Counted from the first letter of the stretch, positions 44,259 through 57,541 are shown. The stretch: DNA of 64,000 bases from Psettodes erumei (GCA_016785225.1 JAFBJZ010000853.1:62001-126000), one strand, 5' to 3'. The notes: generated by a model not told the origin, from the sequence alone. A program made the numbers and translations.

Positions 44259-45255
44259 TACAGCGGGTGAAGAGGGAGCTAAAAAGGCTAAAAGGTGTGC
44301 AGACCTGCTTAGTGAGGTAGTTCTGTACATGTTCAACCTGAGCCTTTGTCTGGAGAAAGTCCTGATCCTGTCGAAGACATCATGTGTGGTTCTGGTCCCC
44401 AAAACTGCCCGTCCTAGGGAACCAAGCCACTAAAGACGATGATGAAGAGCTTGCAGAGGATTGTCCTTGGCCACTTCCACAGCCAGGTGAGTTTAGCGCT
44501 GGACCCGCTGGAGTTTGCTGGGATAACAGTGGATGACGCCATCATCTACTTACTACAGCGGGCCCTGTGTCACCTGAAGTCGTCCGGGGGCATTGTGAGA
44601 GTCATGTTCTTTGTCGAGTGGTGTGAGGGAAACCACCTGCTCCTGAACAACAGGAAGCCAAAGGAGGGGGTGATAAACTTCTGTAGGAAACACCTCACAA
44701 ACCTGTGAACATCCAGGGTTCAGACATCGAGATTGTGGACTCGTTCAAATACCTCGGTGTTCACATTAACAATTAACTGGACTGGTCAGACAATACCAAC
44801 ACCCTGTACAAGGACGGTCAGAGTCACCTCCACCTGCTGAGGAGACTGAGGTCCTTCGGTGTGTGCAGGGCTTGACTCAGGACTTTTTATGACATTGTGG
44901 TGGCCTTTGCAGTGTTCTATGCTATCGTGTGCTGGGCAGGAAGCAGCATGGACAGGGACAGGAAGAGACTTAACAAGCAACTTAAGAGAGCTGCCTCTGT
45001 CTTGGACTGCAACCTGGACTCCATCAAGGAGGTGGAATTCCATTTTTTAATATATTCAGTTTTTTTTTTATTTCTATGCATCATTTAATTTCTCTTGTTT
45101 TTTTTTCTTTTTATTATTTATTGTTTCTTCTTGTGTGCTCTTTTTTCTTTGTTACCTGCACTTTTGTGTATGTTGTATATCTGTCTATGCTGCTGGGGCA
45201 CTGCAATTTCCCTATTGTGGGATCAATAAAGAAATGAACTTGAACTTGAACTTTA
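43820..45255 (+). mobile_element. L2/CR1-like LINE, degraded RT to 3' end
   Basis: Pieces in order: LEQRLKQNNLHDVWRGLKNI (linker) at 43905, then (CA)n at 44209-44256. Next come LALDPLEFAGITVDDAIIYL (RT) at 44495, EWCEGNHLLLNNRKPKEGVI at 44620, a YLGVHI-like block at 44745 and LLRRLRSFGVC at 44835. The 3' end is GGGATCAATAAAGAAATGAACTTGAACTTG at 45220-45250, with GAACTT tail repeats. Frameshifts and a microsatellite expansion inside the coding part make it dead. Confidence 0.72.
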
Positions 45256-45259
45256 AAAC

Positions 45260-46090
45260 ACAGAGACTTCACAAGGATTTTCCTAGGCTTGCCCCCCACC
45301 TGTTCCCGGCCAATTTTCTGGCACATTCAGTGTCAATATCTGTGCCATCCAGTCTGAGATTACAAGAGAGCATTTTTCAATCCTTCTTCTCAGATTTACT
45401 TCAATTTCCTGCTTTCTCGTCTGTGATCCCAGCATTCACAATATTCAACCTCTTGCTCTGATTTTCACTATGTTCCAGTTGAGTCAACATTCTTAAGATT
45501 TCCTTCTCAAAACGCATTATTTTATTTTCTAATAACTTGAACTTTACTTTAATCTTCTTTGACCAGTTTTCATCTCTACAAAATGATCTTGAGTAAATTA
45601 CAGGCTGGTCTTCATCTCCTGTACATCTCTAATAACACTATTGTTTATTGTTAGTACCATAGCACCTTTGTTGCACCTTTGTAGAATTCTCTTTCCAGGT
45701 CCACTAACTAGGAATGTAGGCTTATTGTAACCATTAATTCATCCTCACAAGGGGATTATTGAACATGTTTAGGAGGCCCAATTTCTCTTACCAGGATGAC
45801 AAGTAATCAGCTATTGATTAAATATATACCCACAATACAAAAAATATATGGATCAAGATAAATGAAGCTAGGTAACCACCAGTTATATAATGTCACACAG
45901 GACTGCAAGGATTCTTGTTGAATTTAGACAAGCCAAACTGTCAGAGACAAGGCATGGCAGCCATCTTGCCATAGTGAAGACTGACATCAGCACACATCAG
46001 GGGCATATTATCTGGATGTGTGCTGAATAATTTACTGACTCCCCCTCAGAATCTGACTCCCCTCCACATGAAGGAAGCTCCTTACCATGC
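45260..46090. other. Intergenic, nothing recognised
   Basis: AT-rich sequence without domain-bearing frames, repeats or RNA genes that I can identify. Confidence 0.5.
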
Positions 46091-46139
46091 ATGGTGGGTT
46101 TCACCCTAAGTCCAGCATCCTGAGGCTGTATACAAAGCG

Positions 46140-47075
46140 AAAGGAGGGGGGCAGAGGACTAGTAAGTGTCAGAACTACTGTCCAGGAGGAAACGGCGAAC
46201 CTTCAGGGATATATCGAGAAAATGGCCCCAAAGACCAACTCCTAAGTGAATGCCTCAGGCAACAAAAGCCCAGAAGGAATGAGGAACCACTGGGCCCATC
46301 ATGGAAGGACAAGCCCTTGCATGGCATGTACCACCGGCAAATTGAGGAAGTGGCTGATATGGAGAAAACATACCAGTGGCTGGAAAAGGCTGGACTGAAA
46401 GACAGCACAGAGGCACTAATCATGGCAGCACAGGCACAGGCCCTAAACACCAGAGCAATAGATGCCGGGATCTACCACACCAGACAAGACCCCATGTGCA
46501 GGCTGTGCAGAGAAGGCCCTGAGACAGTCCAACACATCACAGCAGGGTGTAAGATGCTGGCAGGCAAGGCATACATGGAGCAGCATAACCAGGTAGAGGG
46601 CATAGTGTACAGGAACATCTGTACAGAGTATGGACTGGAGGTCCCAGGGTCCAGATGGGAGACACCCCCAAAGGTGACAGAGAACAAACAGGCCAAGATC
46701 CTGTGGGACTTCCAGATCCAGACTGACAAGATGGTGATGGCCAATCAGCCTGACATAGTGGTGGTGGATAAACATCGGAAGATAGTGATAGTGATAGATG
46801 TAGCAATCCCCAGTGATAGCAACATCAGAAAGAAAGAACATGAGAAGCTTGAGAAATACCAAGGGCTGAAAGAGGAGATAGAGAAAATGTGGGGTGTGAA
46901 GGCAACAGTGGTACCAATAGTGATCGGGGCACTAGGGGCGGTGACCCCCAAGCTGGAAGGATGGCTCCAGCAGATACCAGGAACAATATCAGAGATCTCT
47001 GTCCAAAAGAGCGCAATGCTAGGAACAGCTAAGATCCTGCGCAAAACCCTCAGACTCCCAGGCCTCTGGTAGAGG
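46140..47075 (+). mobile_element. R2-superclade LINE, C-terminal endonuclease
   Basis: An open frame 46317-47072 (251 codons) is the C-terminal part of a non-LTR retrotransposon with a restriction-like endonuclease. It has a CX2CX8HX4C motif (Cys61, Cys64, His73, Cys78; CRLCREGPETVQH). The nuclease core follows with Pro145-Asp146 (QPDIVVV), Asp161 (VIDVAIP) and Lys180-Tyr181. The family (R2, R4/Dong/Rex6, NeSL, Hero type) uses this domain to nick the target site before reverse transcription. The RT is absent here. A piece of related RT C-terminal sequence lies at 49018-49210. This frame is remarkably intact compared with other repeats in the window. Confidence 0.75.
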
Positions 47076-47589
47076 ACCCGAGTCTGAAGGAGACACCACC
47101 AAGGTGGGCGAGATGAAAATTTTTTTTTTACATATATGCGTATGTGTGTGTAAACATGTATATATGCATATACTGTTTGTCTACTGCAGTACTCTACAAT
47201 ATGAAATATGAATCCTGTGCTACACAAGCTCATTCTGTGATATAAATCTCTCAGTGAGTGTCCACTGGGAATGACAGGCAGCGAAAAAGACTTTCTGCAA
47301 ATAGATCTGCACCTACAACATTAAGGTCAGAAACCCTTTTAATAATTGGCCTATATTTTATTCAGTGATGGGATGATAAGTAGGACTTCTCAATTAATTC
47401 AGTCATCTTTTTTGCATTTCAATCTATAATTAGGTCTTTATGAACCCTCTATAAACTCCCTTCCCTTATTCTGTTTACACAGACCGTAAACAAAATAAAC
47501 AACTGTGTTTAGGTAATAATATTCAATGACACAAGTGTTTTGTTGCTGGTTTTGCTCCTGCTGCCATGGTAGTCCCTTATATATAGTAG

Positions 47590-48930
47590 TATAGTTTAAT
47601 TTTGAAATGTGCCTGTGTGCAAATAACAGGCTGTATGGTTGTGCAGTCAGAAATGAGGTTTGAGTGTCTTGCGGTTCTTGTATGTATAAGAAAGGATGCA
47701 CTAATGTGTCTAACAGTGTTGCAAAAGAGTCTTGAGGAAACAGTCAAGATCCTCCTTCATCATACTTTACAAGATGCAAGAAGTGAATAAGGGAAGAAAA
47801 AGGAGTCATGGCAGAGTTAAATGTCAAAAGTTGTGTCAAAGTTTAATCAACAATCTTCTTTTTTGACAAGCCAGGCTATTGGCCGGACTGGAAGCAGCAC
47901 TTTATGAGATTCAGAACGGCCACCAAGCTCCAGCTCGATAGTGTGCAGGAACATAAAAGCAGCGAGTGAGGTAACAGAGCATACAGAGTAGCTGCAGCCA
48001 TACTTTTTAGGGGTCATCAGCAAAGCTATGTGGGGCCCCGGTCTTCTCTTCACTTGATGCCACCATTGGATTTCTTTCAGATACCCCTGCATCCTGATAG
48101 CTGTAAGCTCCCAATCTTTATAATTCCATTTGGCCATTTCAGGTTCAAGCTGCTACCATTTGGAATCTCAAGTGAGGCAGAGATCTTCCAGTGGAAGATG
48201 ACAGAAACTCTGCAGGGGCTAGAGGGTGTCAAGGACTTAGGAAAATGGACAATATTCCCGTGTAATGGGTTACAGAGGAGGAGCATGACAGTTACCTAAA
48301 CAAATTAATGCAGTGCATACAATTGAGATGGTCTAATGCTGAAGAAAGAAACATGTTCCACTAAATAGAGTCAGCTGTTGTTCCTTGGGAATCATTGATT
48401 GTTTCAGGATCCGCCCAACCCAGAGAAAATGGAAGCTATTCAGCAGCTGTCACTACCCACAGAAATACAGGAGCTGAAGAGGATTCTGGGAATGGTGAAT
48501 GATCTTGATAGATCTCTGCAGATCTGGACAGGTGTGCAAACCAGTCAGTAGGCTAGACCTGTCGAAAGGGAACTGAAAGTGAGTGAACTGTATTGTCAGT
48601 GATGCTGAGCTAAGGAGTATAACAATAATTAGAAATATTGTTGAAGTATTATACTGTGGTAGAGTATGAGATCAGCATATCTTTAAAGGTCTCACTTTGA
48701 GTATTCCTTGGCCTATGATATGATATTATTATGATGTTATTGACAATAACACAAAAAGGGGAAATCTCATATATGGCAGTAAAGTTTAAGTTGAAATGTG
48801 CATCTGCACATGTATGACAGGTTGTACAGTAGTGTGTTCACAAATGAGATTTGAGTGTCTTGTGGTTCTTGTATATATATAAGAAAGGACACACTAATGT
48901 GGCTACTGGTGTTAATGTGTCCTTCTACCT
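47590..48930 (+). mobile_element. Gypsy-type relic: RT fragment between diverged direct repeats
   Basis: RT-like sequence at 48060-48215 (FFQIPLHPDSCKL, KLLPFGISSEAEIFQWKM) and 48420-48530 (PENPEKMEAIQQLSLPTEI-like, ELKRILGMVNDL). It is flanked by two similar sequences, about 47604-47711 and 48793-48905 (shared GAAATGTG, TTTGAGTGTCTTG, GTTCTTGTAT, AAGAAAGGA). These may be diverged LTRs. Most of the element is deleted. Confidence 0.6.
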
Positions 48931-49017
48931 ATTTTTGCAGATCCAGTATCTCTCATGTTATAAAAACAAAATAATAATGCAGAATCATGTATCTCTATAT
49001 ATATATATATATATCAA

Positions 49018-49210
49018 GAGGCTGCCCAATAAAGCTATCAAGAACATCACTGATGCTGCAGAGAAGGTGTCAAGATGGCTGTGGATCAAATGGGGTGAGC
49101 CATGGACTTCACAAGCAACTTAGACACAAGCTGGGGACTGATCAACCCTGGCTGGGTCGCCTGGGCAAGGGTGTCTGATGGTGAAAGGCCCGAAAAAATC
49201 CAGTGACCCC
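49018..49210 (+). mobile_element. LINE RT C-terminal fragment (R2-superclade-like)
   Basis: Encodes NKAIKNITDAAEKVSRWLWI (split at 20 residues here) followed by KWGEPWTSQAT. I recall this pattern from the region between RT and endonuclease in the same type of LINE as 46140-47075. It is preceded by a short (TA)n at 48997-49013. Confidence 0.4.
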
Positions 49211-49249
49211 AGGTTACATCACTGATGATGTGTCTAAGCTGCACCTAAA

Positions 49250-52200
49250 GGTGCATGTAAAAACTGTATATTATTTTATCTAATTTGTAGACCAAGTTTC
49301 AAGTACTTTCATGTTCTATATTAGTTTAGATGTAGGCTACACTAAAAACAAGCTAGGAGATCCACTTTGGTCTAACCCTTGGTGCAATTGCATGGACAGA
49401 GTAAAAAACATGCTGGGTAATTAGGCGATTGCCCTCACAGGAAAAAAGGCTATAAATCGCAGGGCAGTCAGAGCCCTTAATAACACAGAATAAAAATTGT
49501 TAAACTGTCAAGCAGAATCTCAAAAAGACAGTTATCCAAAAGAAAAGAAGAGTCACCTGATAATGCTTCTAAATGAGTCAGGGTGGGCAGCAGGAATAAC
49601 ACAAGCCAATAGGAGCAACTACAACACTAACAACTGTAACAGATGGTGAAGGAGATTCTTGATTGTTTTCTCAAAACTCTTGGAAGTGGCACAAATTAAG
49701 TCCTTCATATTAATCAAACATACTCTGAGGCCTAATATCTACTTAAATATACATTATTTTCAAAACGATCATTAGCAAACTGATCAGACGGAGAGAATTA
49801 TAGCTAATAACAGCATAATGACTTGTGGAAATAATTGGTTGATACAAGAAGTTCAGACACATTCTCAAATTCAGAAATTTTTAAAAATGCTATGGTTCTT
49901 TTTTTCTGTGGTAGAGAAGGCACTGCAGGTTACGAAAGTTTTGAGGCTGCATTTCTTCTTCATTTCTTCCTGAACTCTGCACTAGCACCACACTGAATGT
50001 AACCAACCATGTTTGTTTGTTTGTTTGTTTTTTACAAATTCTGTTGTTTATTAATTCTTCTTCTAAGGTTCCATGAAAATCAATCAATCAGTCAATCAAA
50101 TAAATCATATGTAAGACATTTACATTTTTTGAAGTCATTAATAACTGCCATCTTAAAGGGTAATATTAGACACATACATATGGTGACAAACATTAAATAC
50201 ACTAAATTAAGTAAAATTATGTTTTTACATACAAACATTATACATATGGTAATAAAATAATTATTTCTTTATAATTATTGTTTAGTTGCATCCCAGTGAA
50301 TTGCTATCTTCATAACAACTACTTTCTCAAGGGGCCCATATTAGAATATTAAAACTTATGTTTAAAATACCAATGCAATAGAGTTACACCCAACACAGTA
50401 AAAAAAATTGTCATAGTGCAAACAATATTCAAATCTTGCTGCTTGCTTTTTTATTTTTTATGTTTCCTCTGCATGCAAGAGAGAGTGAGAGAGCTTACTT
50501 TTATCATAATACCAATTTAATTCTGAATTTCCTAACATCCGCCACAAGGTAGTGCTAGTGTCACATGAAAAAGAGTTAGTCAGAATCGGAAATACTTTTT
50601 TAATCCCCAGGGGGAACATTGCAATAATATGTTCAAGAGAAGGCAATCCTTTATGAAATTACATGATTGTAAGAAGTTGGAATAAGACTCCATGCAAAAC
50701 GTACAAAGTTTAATTGTTCAAAATAATTAACTGTTTATTTACTGATTAATTATTGCACAGTGGCCAGGTGGCCAAAAACTGGAATGATTTTCTGTGGCAT
50801 GTGCAGCGTGGTGGAATGAACATGCTCCTGGGACTGACCAGCATGTCATGGAGCAGGTATGAGGTGTTGCAAACCTGCACTACACCACCGACAAAAGAGT
50901 ACTAACTGTTGTCACCCTCAAACTTGATAAAAAACTTTGAGCCCACAGTAGCATAGCAGGATGCACAGCTGGGCTTTGCACGGCTTCAACTCACTCTTGA
51001 TAATATCTACAAAATGCTCTGACTGGACTGTAGAGGCTCTGTCAAGCCCTTAATGCATTTTACAAGATAAAGACTGCCATGTGATAACAGTGACATCTGA
51101 TATTAGAAATGACTGACGATGAGTTTATAACACTAAGAAATGGTTAACCTGGCAAAAGCGGTTGAGAAGATCATAAAATCATAGATCAACTAACAATAAA
51201 TACCAAAAGTAGTAAGGCAGCACCAATTGCAATTATCACTTGATTATTACGTGACAGTAAAAATCAAATATATTAAATATAAATATGGAATAAAATGTAT
51301 GCTGATGAGCAGAACTAGGGTTGTTTTTATTTATTATTTGTTCCCATGCTATGATTGAATATACAGTATATGTTAAAAAGTATGTGGAAACATACTCCTC
51401 TGTATACATACATTTGTCGTGAGTTTGAGTCAGCTGTAAGGTTAATATGTAGGCTCATTTCATCTCATTCACATTACTGAGCTCCACTATTGTCTCAGTA
51501 AAGCAGAGGCCTGGATGGAACATGACTGAGCTGCTGTTGGACTGAGAGAGAACCTTTTCCAGTTGCTCAGTGTTTGCTGAATTGAACAGTGAAGCTGACT
51601 GCTGCTATGTGGACCAACCAGGAAATGATAAACTTGAACATGAATGTATTTAATAAACACTATTAGGGCTGGGCCACATGCATGCACACACATACACCAA
51701 CATAACACAAACCCATAGGCAGACATTTCCTTGCCTTAATCTTTTTCAGCTGCAGGTTATGTCCATGACTTTGTTTAAAATATTTTGAGGTCATGCTTCT
51801 CTTGTTCTCTGTCTGTTGACGGATGTTTGATGGAGGGTGACCTGACCTCAAAGCCTCACGCTGCTGCAGCCTCGTTACTTCCTCTGCTTTTTCAACCTCA
51901 TGCATATCCTGCTACGCTCTTCCAAACAACAAACAAACCCCCAAACAAACAAATGCTGCTCCACTGCTGTCAAAATTACCATCACAAGAAGTCACACGGG
52001 GCTGATGTAAAAACAAGGTCACATTCTGCCTCTTTCACAAGGATAACAGTGAAGATGATCATTCTGGATGAACTTCAGATTATAATGTGACCACCAAATA
52101 TAATGAATATATAAAAACATGTCATGTTGGACAAATATAAAATCTGTAATATAATTATGATAAAATGATAAACTCTGTGTGTTGTCAAGTAGACAAATGA

Positions 52201-52530
52201 GATAAGTAAGTGGGCAAGGGGCCCAGAGTAACCCACAAGTAGCCACAAAACCCCAAGGTTCATTGTGTGTCAGCTGCTTTTGCTAATTTGATTGCTACAT
52301 CTCACCACTCAAGTATAGTATCAACTAGTTCCTGCCATTTCTTACCACATAAATAAATGGATGGATTTACATGAAAATGTCACCACAAGTGGAATATATT
52401 TGTACATTACACTCACTGGCCACTTCACACTTGTACAGTGTTGTACAATCCAACAGAATATCCATGCCATGTATTCAAATTCTACAAAGTTTATAATGTT
52501 TGCATTTTTTATTGACATTTCCAGAAAGGT
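49250..52530. other. Intergenic, no gene recognised
   Basis: AT-rich. A short LINE-3'-like word (AGAATCGGAAATACTTTTTT then AATCCCCAGGGGG) lies at 50582-50618. No supported coding sequence or RNA gene. Confidence 0.5.
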
Positions 52531-52534
52531 AATA

Positions 52535-52730
52535 ATTCTTCCATCCAACCATTTTCCATACTGCTTATCCATGCAGGGTTGCAGATGACCTATGAAGCCA
52601 ACACACACCCCAGACCTGGACAGGGCTGACACACAGAGACAAACAACCATTCACACTCACAGTCACACCTACAGACAATTTAGGGTCACCAGAGAAAACC
52701 TACACAGGTACAGGCAGAACGTGCAGAAAG
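52535..52730 (+). mobile_element. Fragment of an abundant fish non-LTR 3' region (RTE-like)
   Basis: CCATCCAACCATTTTCCATA, GGGTTGCAGATGACC, ACACACAGAGACAAACAACC and AATTTAGGGTCACC are words of a very common teleost repeat that I associate with RTE-type LINE 3' ends. A second copy is at 62095-62395. Confidence 0.55.
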
Positions 52731-54156
52731 GACCCATCTGAACTGAACTGAAACATAATAATTAATAATTGTACTTGACTTTATTATTGAAGTCATAGTT
52801 GGTGGTGATGTTGTACTGAATTGCATTATACTGATAGTTCTAAATAAATGGAGTGAACAAAATATTAGAAACATCCCTCAGTTTAGTGCAGCCCAGCACT
52901 ACACCACTGCAAACTGCAATGTCACAATATTAACCATGCAGTTAAAGGAAAACCTTTCTAACATTGTCCAGCAAACTGAACATTATTGTCTTTGTATTGT
53001 CTGTGTAGTGCTCCAGCAGAGGAGTCCTGGTCAGGTTCTCAATCCCCATGCAATATTTGATGAGGTTGCCATAGGTTACAATATGATGTTACAATATATA
53101 TACACAACAGAAGGCACTCACTGAGTTGAGGTGATCATCCATAAATCATGACTATGATCATGACAACGTAATTTCATCCACTTTTCCAAACCAAATAGAG
53201 GCTTCAAAATTAAATCTCTTTAAGAGGCAAAATTTCTTTCTGGGAAAACTACACCAGAATCCCACTTTATATTTTTTACTCCAATGTCATTTACCTGACA
53301 TGTATTATATTTTATACACAAAATGTGTGATCATGTTAAAGATTAATCTCAAACTAGATTAAACTACCTCCACCTCAAAGAGGTACAATACTAAAATACA
53401 ATTTACATATTGATATAATAATAGTAATAATGATAATACTTTTCTCTAAAAGTACCAATTCTGCATAAGGAATGGCTTTATTTTTGATTCTTAAGGTACA
53501 GAATTAAACATTTATTTTTTTACTTCAGTAAAATTATGAATGCAGGACTTTACTATATACACAGAAAAAAGCAGTAAAGCAGTAAAGCTTTTTAAAAAAG
53601 ACCAACAAAACAGAAACAACACATGTGTCCTGATCCAAGAAACGATGGGTGAGATTAAGTTTTTCTCTCTGTTCCTGTCTGTGACCAACTTTGGACCAAT
53701 TTATGAGTCATCTTATTTTTTATTTTTGCTTTGGATTCATAACAAACCTCCACGTTCACATCTTGTCTTTTTTCATGAATAACTGTTATAAGCAATGATA
53801 CAGTTATGTAAATGGTTACCGACAGAAAAAGAACTTTGTAATGGGTGCAACTGAGAACAATATGACAAGATAAAATACAAAGTTTAATGGTACTGACATG
53901 GAAAAACAAATATAATGCACTGAAGATGTGGGGCCTCCTGGTAGGTCCAAGCCCCTGAGCAGGTGTTTGTGCATCCGCCGGTTTTGTAAGTTGCACCTGA
54001 ATATAGAAGTTGAATATTTAGTATATTTATCACATAGCAGTGTGACCTGCATCATTGTTGGTTTATATTTAGGCACCTGATCTGTTTCTCACACTGATTC
54101 TGAGGCTACACCTGATGATGTGTCTTCACCTCAGTGCCACCTGACCTCGATTTGCC

Positions 54157-54158
54157 CG

Positions 54159-54198
<40 letters not shown>

Positions 54199-54200
54199 CA
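54157..54200. repeat. (CA)n microsatellite beside the candidate enhancer
   Basis: About 20 CA units with one CG interruption, directly 5' of the motif cluster at 54195-54340. Confidence 0.85.
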
Positions 54201-54340
54201 TCCTGTCCCAGCAGGCTTTGAGACAGAAACCACCACCGCCTACGCCTGTGACGCAGCTCTCATCAGGCGACCACATCCTGTGGAAACAGAGAGGCAGAAG
54301 ATTTTCCAGGAGCAGCAGCCAATCAGATCACAGAATTACA
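54195..54340. promoter_or_regulatory. Candidate TCR-alpha enhancer (E-alpha-like motif cluster)
   Basis: Within 146 bp are CACATCCTGT (54197, ETS), CTTTGA (54216-54221, LEF/TCF), AAACCACC (54227-54234, Runx) and TGACGCA (54249-54255, CRE-like). Then ACCACATCCTGTGGAAA (54270-54286) combines Runx, ETS and Runx, and AGCCAATCAG (54318) is a CCAAT word. The mammalian alpha enhancer, a few kb 3' of the constant gene, is built from CRE, LEF and a Runx/ETS composite very like the last motif. The position here, about 2.8 kb past the TRAC 3' end and between TRAC and the V array, agrees. Function is inferred from motifs and place. Confidence 0.45.
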
Positions 54341-54349
54341 ACCCATCAT

Positions 54350-57090
54350 TTAAAAACCTTTTTAAATGTGTACATTTTGTGATTATATGTACACTATTCA
54401 GAATGTATACATAGGTATTTCATCTTCATACAGTGATTCAAACCTTCTGATGAGTATAAATGCTTCTCCATCTTAAAATTTACTTTTAATTAAACACATC
54501 TGTCTATGTTGATTCTTATTATTTAAATACACAAATACATGCAACACACTGTAGTAACCTCCTCATCTATGGATGATGATGATGAGTTCATGTGTCTGTG
54601 GATGATTCATACCTGAGCACACAGTGTTGTGAGCTCCCCTGTGGTGTTTAGGTAAGATATATATATATAAATCTGTTCTGTTGAGATGTTTGATTTAAAA
54701 TATAAACCAGAGGATCATTTTCATATCCATGGTCCAGAGTATTTCAACAGTTTGACAATCCTTGAACATACAGTGTATAGTGCGACTTCACACTCATTAA
54801 CCTGCTGCAGCCTCTGCTGTCCTGGTCTCATTCTCTGCAGCAGATGTTGAACCAGCTGCATGGATTTGATCCAGCTAAGACATGCAATTTACAATAACAT
54901 TGTGTGGCCAAAAGTAAGTGAGAGTAGTCAGATCCAACTCTGATGTATGCGATCAGTTCTGAATCTCAGTCTATGTTATAGTTCACCCCTGAGATAGATA
55001 GAACAGTGGTATATTCAGTGCTTTTACTTAAGTAACATTTTGAATGTTGTACATTTTTTATACACTGCGGTGTAGTACTTTTACTGAAGTAAAACACCTT
55101 CACTCTGACTACTTCTTCAACCGCAGCTAACGCCTTTGGGATGAACTGACCTGATCGCCATTACCAGTGCTTGACCTCACTACTCTCATTTACTTTTGGC
55201 CACACAGTGTAATTGTAAAATAACATTGTAGAATAATTGGATGTAGGGTCCTCACAGAGACAGAAGAGTAATAGCAGGCACACATGCTTTCTGTATTCAG
55301 TGCAGCAGAACAAACAGGAAACCACAGAACCACAGCTTGTTCCACTCTGAGCAGTTCTGGTGATCGAAAGTACACAAATACTGTCCTGTTTTATTAATTT
55401 ACTATTTACATCTAACATCAGTCAATACCTCAGCATGAAAATTTGCAGGTGTTTTAGCAGCATGTTTCAACTTATCATAACAGCAAAAGAAAGTAACAAA
55501 CTACATTCTTTAGTTGTTATGAGATGAGCTCAATCAATTAGAAGTGCAAAGGTGAACTCATGCAAGCCAGTTCACCAATAAACCAATTCACCCTTAAGTT
55601 TAAAAAAACAGATAATATAAAATGTATGCAGTAGTTATGCATATCAAACCACAACTTAAAGTTTCTTTCTTTATCTTTAAAAATGATGATGGTTAGATTT
55701 TTTTTTATGAGCAATGGGATCTTATATAGACATATGTATGTATACAATGTGACAACTCTATTCTTCATTTTCTGTCAATGTAAGATAATGTTTCTAGTTA
55801 TAGGACTGATAAACATGGCAACTGAAGTTCCTTTAATATAAGCCACACATCTGTTATTAAATTACACTGTGCAGACTTTATTTTTACTCTCTCTCTCTGT
55901 ATTTTTTCTAAAATACAACTAAAAACATCAAGCAGCTATGTTGGAATTAAAGGTCAACTTTGCTCAACTTTATGAGAATGTTCCTCCTACTTTAAAGTGT
56001 GAAATGTTTCATTAGACCTTTCATTCATCGTTATCAGTTCCATTTGTGTGGTTGCTGCTATGAAGCATTGATAACATATAAGCATCTATTCCAGCAACAA
56101 CAACATTATTACTCCAACACACATTATATCCATAATCCATTTTATCATCTTCATCTATTTATTTGGCTCAATGTTCTTCTGTCTGAAGATACTGTCACTT
56201 GGGATCTGACCAAAGAGCAGTCTGACATGTAAATAGCCTGTGGAGCAACAGAAACTGAAGTTAAAACAAGTGGTTTATCTCAGATTAAATCATGGGTTTG
56301 TAAAGTTTGACTGTACAATGGATCATTCATTATACTGCATTTGATCATCAAATTTCTTCACAGCAGATAAAAATGACTGAATGGAAGTTTCCCTTCTTTT
56401 CTCACATTTAAACCTACTACTGTCCAGAACTGTTTTCAGGTCTGCTTTACTACTTTAAAAAAGATGGAGTCTAATGCATGTGACTGTAAAAAGATGCAGC
56501 AGGGTTTTAGCTGAGAAGAAGCTGTTGCTGCCCATTTAAGATGCCATAATAATGTCTTTTTCAAAAATATAAAGAACATTCTAAAACAGTCATACTGTAA
56601 AATCTAAAATAAGGTAAGTAATTCAAATCATTAGAAACAAACGCCATAAAGAAGAAGAAATTTAAAAGACCACCCAAAGAAGAAGAGAGTAGAGAACAAT
56701 GTGCTTTTAAAATGCTTTAAACTTGCAGAATCTAATGTAATCCTGAAAAGACTTCTTTTGTGTGTTCAGAGACACACACTGATGGCACAGTCAGACACAC
56801 TGTGTGCTTAGCCAGCAAACACCTTGACTTGCATCAGAAGTGCCACACAGCCTGACTTGGAACACAAATTTATTCCACTTGGAAAAACATTTTTTCAGGT
56901 TAAGTACCATGGGTTTCACCTGTTCCGTTAAAGTGGTGGGGGTTGACTTCACTTTTGATGTTTGACTGTAGACATAGTTCACTTCACTATATGGGATAAT
57001 CAACATACTCTGCAATTCTCTGGGCAAATACCAGGACAAAATAATTGCTTGTGCATGGCCCACATAACATATAACATTTACTTTAATTTC
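54350..57090. other. Intergenic 3' of TRAC, nothing else recognised
   Basis: AT-rich. It contains ACTTTTACTTAAGTAACATTTT-type words (about 55020-55100) common in fish genomes. No supported gene. Confidence 0.5.
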
Positions 57091-57114
57091 ATTTATGATT
57101 GTTTCAGTATTTCC

Positions 57115-57541
57115 TTTATTTTCAAGTCCAGTTTCAAGTCCAGTTTGTGTTTCTTCTACATACAATTGTCTGATAAGGTCAGTAGAAAAACAAAAGGAAA
57201 ACAACAGTGCTTGATTTTTTAATTTTTTTTTAAATTATTTTTAAACATATGGATGTTATTCAGTTTTTAGAGCAGTTTTTAAAGCATTTTTACTGAACAC
57301 AGGATGGTCAGTTAAATGTAACTGAGATATTTACATCAGCAGGACAGAAAGCAAAGCATCACTTCCTTTACTCTAAAATAATGTCAATACATATCACAGG
57401 CAAATGTGTCTCATTGTGTCTCATGAGTCTCATCATATAGATGGATGAGACTCAGGTAAAGAGGCAAATATGAAGCGGAGCTCATCTGTGAACTTGAAAT
57501 CTTGGAGGGGTTTTTGTTTCTGGTGAAACTCTGGTGAGTTC
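57115..57541 (-). other. TRAC: TRAC exon 4: last two bases of the stop codon and 3' UTR
   Basis: The acceptor TTATCTTTTAG ends at 57542. The exon starts GA at 57541-57540, completing TGA with the last T of exon 3. An AATAAA polyadenylation signal (minus strand) lies at 57120-57115, giving a 3' UTR of about 0.45 kb. As in mammals the last exon is essentially untranslated. Confidence 0.75.

Noticed and set aside
44181..44433. Frames with His-Thr or Cys-Val runs
   Set aside because: Translation of the (CA)n microsatellite inside a dead LINE.
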